Shown here piece by piece: positions 1 to 6,800 of a stretch of DNA of 8,410 nucleotides. Source of the stretch: Planctomycetaceae bacterium (GTDB taxonomy: Bacteria; Planctomycetota; Planctomycetia; Pirellulales; Thermoguttaceae); contig JAITQV010000060.1 in assembly GCA_031288765.1 (NCBI GenBank), positions 1 to 8,410 on the forward strand, read 5' to 3'. A program made the position numbers and the translations under genes. Within the stretch, counting starts at the first letter, position 1, and the number at the start of each line of letters is the position of its first letter. Under the pieces are notes generated by a model. The model had not been told where the DNA came from, did no database searches, and saw nothing but the letters and a program-made list of their open reading frames with translations.

Positions 1-144
1 TCCGTATTTGGAACGATAAAACGGAGATTAAAAGAATTTTCACTCAAAAACATTTTGGCAATTGTCAAAAAATCATACCAAAAAGGTGTTTCTCTGTTTG
101 CAATTCTAAAACCGCCCGATCTCAAATCACCTCACTCTCAATAA
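1..144 (+). CDS. 3' end of an unidentified gene (partial), possibly transposase-like
   Basis: Frame 1 is open from the first base and ends at TAA 142-144, giving 47 codons with no start, so any gene would begin outside the window. The peptide starts SVFGTIKRRLKEFSLKN and ends in a polar tail. The VFGTIKR stretch followed by a basic helix resembles the VFGxIKR segment near the C-terminus of some IS1182/IS5-type DDE transposases. That resemblance is from memory and covers only a few residues. No terminal inverted repeat or further transposase motif is visible. An open run of this length can arise by chance in AT-rich DNA, so both the coding call and the family are tentative. Confidence 0.35.
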   Translation, partial: SVFGTIKRRLKEFSLKNILAIVKKSYQKGVSLFAILKPPDLKSPHSQ

Positions 145-250
145 TTAAAACAAAAAATAAATTTCTTTCTCAATATAAACGCAATACCGCTTCAAAATAT
201 TACGCGACATGGTACCCGTACGCCCAAACAAAAAAACTCAAAATTAAAAT

Positions 251-480
251 AGACAGATACGAGCCAACGTGTTACTGGTTACATCTGTCATATCAACTAA
301 GCCGGTAATGAATCGTTTATATCCCGTTCTTACAGTTGGATTACTAAATTTACCAATTCCAAACGGGCTCCGCCGTGTTTTAGATTTGTATCGGAAATCG
401 GAGAGCTGGAATCTGTGCCGCCATCATATCCCCCTAAATCGGTGTTACCCATGTTTACCACATAATTGTTGACAAAATGA
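251..480. other. Coding-like island, possible remnant of a repeated or mobile element
   Basis: This stretch is clearly richer in G and C than its flanks. Short open frames run through it on both strands. On plus, 269-472 would give 67 residues. On minus, one frame gives a 40-residue peptide starting MGNTDLGGYDGGTDSSS, and another is open for about 60 codons and contains SNPTVRTGYKRFITGLVDMT. The last two look as if they could be one peptide split by a frameshift. The left edge has a 7-base inverted repeat, GACAGAT (252-258) with ATCTGTC (283-289). I recognise no family. It could be decayed mobile DNA, a dispersed repeat or a chance island. Confidence 0.3.
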
Positions 481-554
481 CATAACAGTAACAACGATAA
501 TTTGAATAGGAATAAATGTTCTAACTCTATATTATATTAAGGATTGCGTAAATA

Positions 555-584
555 CAAAGAGTCTTAATGCAAAGAACCTTAGTG
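555..584. repeat. Two imperfect 15-base tandem units
   Basis: CAAAGAGTCTTAATG (555-569) is followed directly by CAAAGAACCTTAGTG (570-584), identical at 12 of 15 positions. There are only two copies in non-coding AT-rich DNA, so a regulatory role is not shown. It may be a local duplication. Confidence 0.4.
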
Positions 585-702
585 ATTAAATGAAAAACAT
601 TATGCCGAAAACCGCTTGAAAAACGCACTCATCATAATTTCAACAGTACAATTCCCCAAAAATAAGAAATAATCAGGAAATTTTAAATAGATTATGTTCC
701 AC

Positions 703-736
703 AGTCGATATATATTCTATAGTCGATAAATTTATC
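703..736. repeat. Direct repeat AGTCGATA plus 12-base palindrome
   Basis: AGTCGATA occurs at 703-710 and again at 721-728, 18 bases apart start to start. The second copy runs into the perfect palindrome GATAAATTTATC (725-736). The pair lies about 110 bases before the gene at 840. Spacing of nearly two helical turns is compatible with a protein-binding site, but short AT-rich repeats like these are common by chance. Confidence 0.25.
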
Positions 737-782
737 ATAAATGTAAAAATGCAAAAAAAGATTATTCCTACTGAATTTTGGG

Positions 783-805
783 TTTTATACCATAATGGTA
801 TAAAA
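783..805. promoter_or_regulatory. Perfect 11-base inverted repeat around one base, operator-like
   Basis: TTTTATACCAT (783-793) and ATGGTATAAAA (795-805) are exact reverse complements separated by a single A. The centre is about 45 bases before the ATG at 840. The right arm overlaps a possible -10 box (TAAAAT, 801-806) lying 17 bases after a weak -35 (TTGGGT, 778-783). A dimeric repressor bound here would cover the promoter. The one-base loop makes a terminator hairpin unlikely, and no T-run follows. The symmetry is directly visible; the promoter and operator roles are inferred. Confidence 0.5.
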
Positions 806-811
806 TAGTCC

Positions 812-834
812 AACCCGTTGAAATCAAAAGGGTT
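812..834 (+). promoter_or_regulatory. Ribosome binding site of the gene at 840, inside a small potential stem
   Basis: AAGGG (828-832) sits 7 bases before the ATG at 840, a good spacing, and supports this start. Its GGG is also part of GGGTT (830-834), which can pair with AACCC (812-816) across a 13-base loop. Such a stem could partly hide the ribosome site in the mRNA, but five base pairs with a long loop are weak. Confidence 0.4.
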
Positions 835-839
835 AAACA

Positions 840-1550
840 ATGTCCGATCTAAAACAGTCCGGTGAGGCAACCATACAGCCGATTCAGAAAACCGAATTTT
901 CCACTGAATTTGATCCCGTTCTGGAAATCAGAAAGCTACGCCAAAATCTCACACACCGTATTCAGAACCTTCCTTCGTCCGTTGTAACGGTTTTGAACAC
1001 TCCGGTTTTGACGGTAAAAGAAAATAGTGAAGAATCGGAGAAAAAGTGTACAACAACGAAAGAAACAACAGAAAATGTAAAAACAATCGAAAAGGTGAAA
1101 GAATTTGAAACCAATATTATATTGCCGATAACTGCAAAAAACAGAACAGAAAAAAAACAAACGCCTGAATTTCCCGTTAATGAACTTGTCCGACAAATTC
1201 ATCAGGCAAGGCAATTACTCGCCCAACTCCAGATAATACCTCGCGATAATAAACCATTTTCCGAACCGGAAAACAAAAAATCGAAAAATATTACAGTTTC
1301 AAAATTTGAACCATTGGAAACATCGGAACAATTTTTTCCGCCTTTGGTGGTCTTAAAAATGCTGAATACGGTTTTGACGTGGTGCGGATTTTTCGGAATT
1401 CTTTTTTCGCTTCAATATTTAGAACATGATAACCGTTTCGGATGGACAATCATTGCTGCCGGACTAATATTGATTATTGTTGGTTTTTTAGGGCGTTTTT
1501 GTTCTTTCACTGTTCACCAAAAAAGTTCGAATCAATCTTTTGTTCTTTAG
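840..1550 (+). CDS. Unrecognised protein with C-terminal two-helix membrane hairpin (236 aa)
   Basis: I do not recognise the family. The ATG at 840 is preceded by AAGGG at 7 bases, which supports the start. Residues 1-165 are polar and low in complexity, rich in Lys, Glu, Thr and Asn, and probably largely disordered. Two short helical stretches stand out: about 25-45 (DPVLEIRKLRQNL) and about 112-131 (VNELVRQIHQARQLLAQL), the second with coiled-coil character. Two hydrophobic segments follow at about 169-193 and 200-219, joined by a short polar turn (EHDNRFG), which looks like a membrane hairpin. There is no signal peptide, so the long N-terminus is probably cytoplasmic. It stands alone: unassigned DNA lies upstream and about 510 bases separate it from the next gene on the same strand. 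The promoter region carries the palindrome at 783-805. It could be a lineage-specific anchor or scaffold protein. Confidence 0.7.
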   Translation: MSDLKQSGEATIQPIQKTEFSTEFDPVLEIRKLRQNLTHRIQNLPSSVVTVLNTPVLTVKENSEESEKKCTTTKETTENVKTIEKVKEFETNIILPITAKNRTEKKQTPEFPVNELVRQIHQARQLLAQLQIIPRDNKPFSEPENKKSKNITVSKFEPLETSEQFFPPLVVLKMLNTVLTWCGFFGILFSLQYLEHDNRFGWTIIAAGLILIIVGFLGRFCSFTVHQKSSNQSFVL

Positions 1551-1633
1551 AATTTGGTTTCCGTTTTCACAAGATTTACCGGAATTTTAATTTTCGGACG
1601 AAATCACATCTTTCAAATTCCATCGGTTTGAGC

Positions 1634-1931
1634 ATGGAAAATAACATCAAACAATATTTTTGTATCTGATTTCGCCCATAAACAAGGTTATAAGGCGGTT
1701 ATCACTGATGTAACGGTTAGTGAAAATCCTTCGGTGAAACGTTACCTACCTTATGATGACAAATTTTTAACGAAAATTCCGCTGAATATAACGAAAATAA
1801 AAAATAAAAACGGACAATTACTGACAATATTGTCCTTATTGCTCTTTCACAACGAGCAAACAAATGGTATGATTTCAGTAATAAACTTACTGTGTAACTG
1901 CAGCAAGTTTTGCCATGATTGGCATTCTTGA
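1634..1931 (+). pseudogene. Possible frameshifted small gene or remnant
   Basis: An ATG at 1634 opens MENNIKQYF and meets TGA at 1667-1669. A different frame is open from 1632 to TGA 1929-1931 but has no ATG, and it contains the plausible peptide SDFAHKQGYKAVITDVTV. Removing one T from the T5 run at 1657-1661 would join them into one frame of about 98 residues. Composition from 1670 to 1750 looks coding, while the last third is AT-rich with a skewed residue mix. No good ribosome site precedes 1634 and I recognise no family. It could be a decayed gene, a sequencing error in a T-run, or chance. Confidence 0.25.
1812..1835. repeat. Inverted repeat with inner 12-base palindrome
   Basis: GGACAAT (1812-1818) pairs with ATTGTCC (1829-1835) across 10 bases. 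The right part also contains the perfect palindrome GACAATATTGTC (1823-1834), so two alternative foldings or a dimeric protein site are possible. The T-content after it is too low for a standard terminator. Role unknown. Confidence 0.35.
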
Positions 1932-1944
1932 AAAAACGATGTGA

Positions 1945-1990
1945 AAATTGATAATGTTATTGTGATATTTTTATCAATTTATGTTATAAT
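1945..1990 (+). promoter_or_regulatory. Likely promoter of the BatD-like/FtsQ-like unit with overlapping inverted repeat
   Basis: A perfect TATAAT lies at 1985-1990, about 72 bases before the ATG at 2062. The best -35 is TTGTGA at 1960-1965, four of six matches with a long 19-base spacer, so the promoter would be weak or need an activator. A 10-base inverted repeat, AAATTGATAA (1945-1954) and TTATCAATTT (1971-1980), spans the -35 area and is placed where a regulator could act. The boxes and symmetry are visible; function is inferred. The region is so AT-rich that chance matches to TATAAT are expected. Confidence 0.45.
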
Positions 1991-2061
1991 TAATTATTTA
2001 TTTTTATATAATTTTACATAAATTTTACTTTCAAAAATATAAAACAATCAGAAAAGAGATA

Positions 2062-3036
2062 ATGATGAATTTGTTGTTGACCATTCTGATGATTGGTACT
2101 TTGGCTTCCGGCAATCGTCGGCTTGTTGAAACGGAGTCTGCGGATGGTCGTGTACATGCGGTTTGGAGTGTTTCTCCCGCCGAACCACAACTTTCCGATA
2201 CAATTTTATTGACGCTTGAAGTTGAAGCCGATTCCACGCTTCATGTCGAAATGCCGGAATTTGGTTCTATGTTGGGCGAGCTTGAAATTGTTCGGAAAAC
2301 CGAACGGACTTTCGGAATTACAGCGGATCGGGAAAGCAAACAATTTGTGTTACATGTAATTCCTGAGCGCAACGGAATTACTCCGATTTGGCAAACAACA
2401 ATTCGTTACAGTGACCAGCGTGAAGAACTTCGGGAGAAATCTTATTTGCTGACACTGCCGACAGCAGAATTGGAAATCAAATCTGCGGTAACACCTGAAT
2501 CAGCCTCTCTCGATAATCTCTCTTCTTCGCCGAGTATTTTTGAATTTCGTTCAATAAATTTCCTTTGGATTATTCTTGCCGTTATAGTTGTTGCATTAAT
2601 TTCGTTGTTCTTTTTACATCGTTTTTTCCGTAAACCGGCAACTGTTTCATTGAAACCCGATTTGACTCCGCAGGAAATTGCGTTACAACGGCTTACCTTA
2701 CTGATTGCCGGCAGGTCATACGAAACGGATGTTAAAAACTTTTTCATTGAGTTAACAGGTATTGTCCGCTGGTATATTGAACAACAAACGAATCTTCGCG
2801 CTCCCGAATTGACAACGGAAGAATTTTTGCACGAAATTACGCAGCAATGGGAACACAGATCGGTATTACCGTTGGAGTTACGAGATCGGCTTCAGCTTTT
2901 TCTTGAATCGGCGGATATGGTCAAATTTGCACGGTTTCAACCTCCGCCGGATGAAATTATGCTCGGAATTCGCAGAGCGGAAGAATTTATTTCACAGTTT
3001 GCTCCGAAAATAATTGTTCGGGAAATCCAGTCGTAA
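2062..3036 (+). CDS. BatD/DUF4381-like single-pass membrane protein (324 aa)
   Basis: This resembles the membrane component found in MoxR-DUF58-vWA (Bat/aerotolerance) operons. Residues 1-16 form a hydrophobic signal-like segment ending LASG, without the usual basic start. Residues about 25-160 look like an extracytoplasmic beta-sandwich of BatD type (VSPAEPQLSDTILLTLEVEA). A strong membrane helix follows at about 167-189 with basic residues after it. The cytoplasmic part, 200-318, is helical and matches the DUF4381/BatD C-terminal pattern: ELTTEEFL at 249-256 and SADMVKFARFQPPPDE at about 283-298. AAGAG (2054-2058) lies 6 bases from the second ATG (2065), so that Met may be the true start. 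At 324 residues it is shorter than many BatD proteins. No MoxR ATPase, DUF58 or vWA gene is next to it here, which is unusual. It is probably cotranscribed with the gene at 3070. The family match is by eye. Confidence 0.72.
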   Translation: MMNLLLTILMIGTLASGNRRLVETESADGRVHAVWSVSPAEPQLSDTILLTLEVEADSTLHVEMPEFGSMLGELEIVRKTERTFGITADRESKQFVLHVIPERNGITPIWQTTIRYSDQREELREKSYLLTLPTAELEIKSAVTPESASLDNLSSSPSIFEFRSINFLWIILAVIVVALISLFFLHRFFRKPATVSLKPDLTPQEIALQRLTLLIAGRSYETDVKNFFIELTGIVRWYIEQQTNLRAPELTTEEFLHEITQQWEHRSVLPLELRDRLQLFLESADMVKFARFQPPPDEIMLGIRRAEEFISQFAPKIIVREIQS

Positions 3037-3069
3037 ACCTTAATAATCGAAAATTCTTTCAGTTGAAAT

Positions 3070-3885
3070 ATGAAACGGTTTAGTGATCGGCACAAGTTGT
3101 TCTTTGGTATCATTTTGATTACGTTACTTTTTACCGGTTTGGGACTGGCGGGTTGGTTTTTTGTCAAAAATCGAATTGTGTATCGTTCCGAGTACCGGTT
3201 ATCGGCGGATCGGGTTTTAGTTACAGTTCCGCCGCCGTGGGTTCCGGAAAATTTTATTGCGGAAGTTTTGCAAGGTTCCGGTTTGGATACCGGCGCAACG
3301 CTTTTCGATACACTATTGCCGCAAAAACTTTCTCAGGCTTTTTTGGCTTCTCCTTGGGTTGAGGAAGTCCGTCAGGTTCACATACGTTATCCTGCCGGTG
3401 CCGAAGTGCAGTTGGTTTACCGTGTTCCGGTCGCTTTGGTGGAAATGGTGTCGCAAGGTTTTTATCCTGTTGATCGGAATGGGATTTTGTTACCGACCGA
3501 TTATTTTATTAATGTTGCGCCGGAGAAAAAAGAGAACTATCCGCGAATTACCGGAATTCGTTCCCAACCGCTTGGAGTTACCGGTACACTTTGGGGAGAT
3601 CCATTGGTTCACACTGCCGCTCAACTTGCCGGATTGTTGGAAGATGTTACACAAAAATTGGGACTGGTCAAAATTATTCCGTCCCACGAAGCCACTCCAA
3701 CAGGTCGCCGAATCGTTTGCCGCCTTCAAACAAATTCAGAAACGGAAATTTTGTGGGGACGTTTTGAATCAAACGATCCTAAAAATATCAGCAAAAAAAA
3801 ACACCTCCTAGAAATTGCCGAACTTTATCATTCTCTTGATAATGTTCCGGCGCAATTCCAACCCATTGATTTAAGCAAAGATTAA
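3070..3885 (+). CDS. FtsQ/DivIB-like POTRA-domain membrane protein (271 aa)
   Basis: The layout matches FtsQ: a short basic N-terminus, one membrane helix at about 10-32, then an extracytoplasmic region. Residues about 45-120 look like a POTRA domain ending SPWVEEVRQVHIRYPAGAEV followed by YRVPVALV, the typical FtsQ 'lpWV..v.v...P..l.v.v.er.PvA' pattern. The beta domain follows with GFYPVDRNGILLP (130-142), YPRITGI (157-163), ILWGRF (227-232) and a closing FQPIDLS, equivalent to the FtsQ 'vDLR' strand. The length is normal for FtsQ. In known bacteria FtsQ/DivIB links early and late divisome proteins and binds FtsB/FtsL. It starts 33 bases after the BatD-like gene with no clear ribosome site, so it is probably in the same transcript. 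It is not beside ftsA, ftsZ or mur genes here. The fold call is firm; orthology to FtsQ is likely but not proven. Other single-POTRA proteins are the alternative. Confidence 0.72.
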   Translation: MKRFSDRHKLFFGIILITLLFTGLGLAGWFFVKNRIVYRSEYRLSADRVLVTVPPPWVPENFIAEVLQGSGLDTGATLFDTLLPQKLSQAFLASPWVEEVRQVHIRYPAGAEVQLVYRVPVALVEMVSQGFYPVDRNGILLPTDYFINVAPEKKENYPRITGIRSQPLGVTGTLWGDPLVHTAAQLAGLLEDVTQKLGLVKIIPSHEATPTGRRIVCRLQTNSETEILWGRFESNDPKNISKKKHLLEIAELYHSLDNVPAQFQPIDLSKD

Positions 3886-3896
3886 AAACGCCAAGT

Positions 3897-6800
3897 TTAT
3901 TTGTTACGGATTGTTTCTAATATTGTTGGGTCTTTGATTTTGTTGTCTTCGGCGAGCAGCAATGTTTTGGACATAATTTCGGCGGTTTTTGGGTCGTCGT
4001 CGATGAAAGGTAAAAATAATCGTCCGCGTTGTTGCGAATGAACCGGTAAAATCGTTAGCGAACCGCCTGCCGTCATTTGCACTTCGCCGCTTCCGAGATG
4101 AATTGTGTATTCGCCCAACGTTCCCTTGATCAACGCATGAGATTTTTTCAACGTAACATTTTTAAGTTTCACCAAACGCAAAGTCTCTTCCAATATTGCC
4201 GAGCGCATTTCGATTGTTGAAAGCGACGCTTCCGGATCAACGCCGCCAACATGTGCAACACTTACTACCAAATCCAAATCCCGCATCACCTCCGAAAAAA
4301 TCACAGGCGGAATTTTCGCCAACGGTATCACCTCAAACGTCCGCCGATCAACAAATTCGATTTTCTCAATTGTCGGCGGTTCAATTTCCGAAGGCGTAAA
4401 CCAATAAGCGTAACAATAAAAATGGACAATCACATCCAACTTGTAAAACACTTTCTGAAACCCAAACTCCTGATCGATTGTCCAATTCCGGCTGCGCAAT
4501 AACGCAACAGTTTTCGACGGCTGAACCTGATGACCGGCGTAACGGTTAGAATACGCTTTTACGTTCTTTTCGTCGGCGTTGGGCAAATACAATTCGCGGA
4601 AAACTTGCTTGAACGGCTGTACGATTTCACGTTCAAAAACTATTTTCTGAAAATTTTTCCAAACCTTGCCTTCAAATAAATGTACAGGATGAGCAATTAC
4701 AATCAGGTCTGTTGGTTTCAATTTTTTTGTTGCGTCAATTTTGCCGTCAACATCAACAAGTTGACCGTCTGCAAAGAATCCGAAATTGTTTTCATAACGA
4801 TAAACAAGTTTCGATAAAACCGGTTTAATCGCCGGATTTTGGGACAGATTGCAAAGTTCCTCGACAGTAAATTCCGATTCAAATTGCATAGCCTTTTCAA
4901 AATTCTCGCGAACATTGTAGAATTGTTCGCGGAATGTTTTGACAACTTCCTTGAGTTCTTCAACGTAAGCGTGTTTTTTGAGTTTTGTCGGAACATCTTT
5001 TAATTCCGTTCCGTCTTCTTTGACGCTACGAATTGCAGGCTTGCCGAAATCGTCTATCTCAACCGACAACTCAAAACCGTCAACTTTTTTCGGAACAATA
5101 TATTTCATCAATTCTTTTGACTTTTCCGTTTCCATTGCCCAAATGAAACGGTTCACGTCTTCATAACCGGCGGCGCGTGAAAGATTTTGAAACGCAATCT
5201 CACAGGTTTTTGTTTCGGATTCTTTGCGTTGTTGACCGAATTTTTTGCTTTCGTTCAGGAATTTTCGGATAAAATTGTAACGTTCCAATTGTTCTTTTTC
5301 GCCGGCTTTTCCTTTTTTCAGCGGCAGCAAAGAATAGGCGAGCAAACTATCTTTATTACGTTTATCCGTAACCGATTTTTCCACGTCGGCAATTTTCAAC
5401 TTTCCGCGAATTGCGTCGGCGAATATTTGTGCGCGCCGGTGATTGCCGCCGCTTGTGATATATTTTGCGGCGTCGTAAACCATTTGAAAACGTTTTTCGC
5501 CGAGTGTTTTGTAAGCGTCGTTAAACCAGTCAATATCAAACGCACCGTCTTTGAATTGTTGCGGCGAAATCGGCGAATACCGTGCGATAATTGATTCTTT
5601 TGTTTCGTTCATGGATTCGTTGATGTGCGCGTGAAAATACCAGCACGCCGAAGTCAAACCTTTCCAACCCAAAAATTCCTGTACCAAATCAATCCATTGC
5701 GGCGCGTACATTGCCGCCTCAAGCAACCGTTGTTCGGGAATATCCGCAAACAATTTTGAATCCGCTTTATCTTCCGGTTCACAAGCCCGCAAAAGCGAAC
5801 TAAAAACATCACTCCGCGAATTTTTATCAGACCAACTATAACCGCGTGTAAACGGCGTTTTGTCCATTGCTTTAAGAATTTTGACAAAGTAACGAATACC
5901 TTCAAAATATTCAATTTTAATTGCAAAATCACTTACTTCTGTTGGAGTATCACCGCGAACGAGTTCGATTTCAAGAATACGGTCAATTACTTTCGGAAGT
6001 AATTTTTTAAAGTGCGGATATCCTTCAGAAGCATTAACATTTGTTACTGTAAACACACCGTTTGTTACTGTAAAAATACGTCGAAAATTACTGAAGGACG
6101 ATTTGGGCTGTACTTCTACAAAAATATTCCGATGATTATCTCTGATCAACATTTCCCGTAACAATTCTTCGTCGTCAATCAAATTCAACGAACGTGCTTT
6201 TTCAAGAATTTCAGGTGATAGTATAATATGACAGTTGTAATTTGATGTTTCGTAAAATTTGTACAAAACGATAAATTGTTCTTCAAACCGTGCGGAATTG
6301 ACAGATATTGAACAAAATTTGAGGGGTTCTATAAGCAGCGGAAGTTTTAAATCTAACAATGTATTGTGTTGTTCCACAACTAATTTATTGAGGATATAGT
6401 TTCTAACATTACTGGAAGAACAAGTTAGTGTAAAAAGTTTTTTAGGTGTTGCGTGATAAATTCCGGATAAAATATCCACAATAAAATCAGCCTTTTCCTC
6501 AACCGGAAGATTGTTATAAAAGATGTCAATCAGAGATGATACAAGACCGATATAACGATATTTTTTGCCTTTAAATTCGTCGCAATATTGTGTCATTTTT
6601 TTGTAATTCCAGCAGACAGAATTAAACCATCCTGTAAAATCAGAAGCGCATTTTTCATATTTCCCCTTGCCTGTACAAAAATTTTCAAAGTCTCCATAAT
6701 TTATCATTATCTCAGTAAAAATATAAAGTAAGACAATATCTTTGACCGTTAATTTTTGTTCCGTATAGAATTTTTGCCAAACATCCGCCAAGACGTAATC

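Larger units (their letters stand above)
145..839. other. Long intergenic region, mostly AT-rich
   Basis: About 700 bases carry no convincing complete gene. The sequence is strongly AT-rich except for a richer island near 250-480. The open frames seen here lack a ribosome site, recognisable motifs or steady codon use. It holds the small repeats and the palindrome listed separately. The last 60 bases probably contain the promoter of the gene at 840. I see no tRNA, rRNA or CRISPR repeat. Confidence 0.6.
1551..2061. other. Intergenic region with possible gene remnant and promoter
   Basis: About 510 bases lie between two genes on the same strand. No intact gene is supported. The part around 1670-1740 has a more coding-like composition. 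From about 1760 the sequence becomes very AT-rich and looks regulatory, with a palindrome near 1823 and a promoter-like site near 1960-1990. No strong terminator follows the stop at 1550; the pairing around 1580-1600 is too weak to call. Confidence 0.55.

Noticed and set aside
783..805. Palindrome read as a transcription terminator
   Set aside because: The loop would be a single base, the arms are AT-rich, no T-run follows, and no gene ends just upstream. An operator fits better.
673..870. 65-codon minus frame running through the palindrome and the start of the gene at 840
   Set aside because: No ribosome site or motif. It crosses a likely promoter and the plus-strand gene start, which has a good ribosome site.
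936..1214. 92-codon open frame on minus
   Set aside because: It is antisense to the gene at 840, with a Phe/Cys-rich product that mirrors Lys/Glu codons on the other strand.
3257..3811. 184-codon open frame on plus
   Set aside because: It overlaps the FtsQ-like gene in another frame. That gene has clear motifs and membrane topology; this product is Trp/Arg/Phe-rich without any.
5187..5594. 135-codon open frame on plus
   Set aside because: It lies wholly inside the giant minus-strand gene, opposite its conserved MolR-like block. The Phe/Arg-rich product is typical of an antisense shadow.
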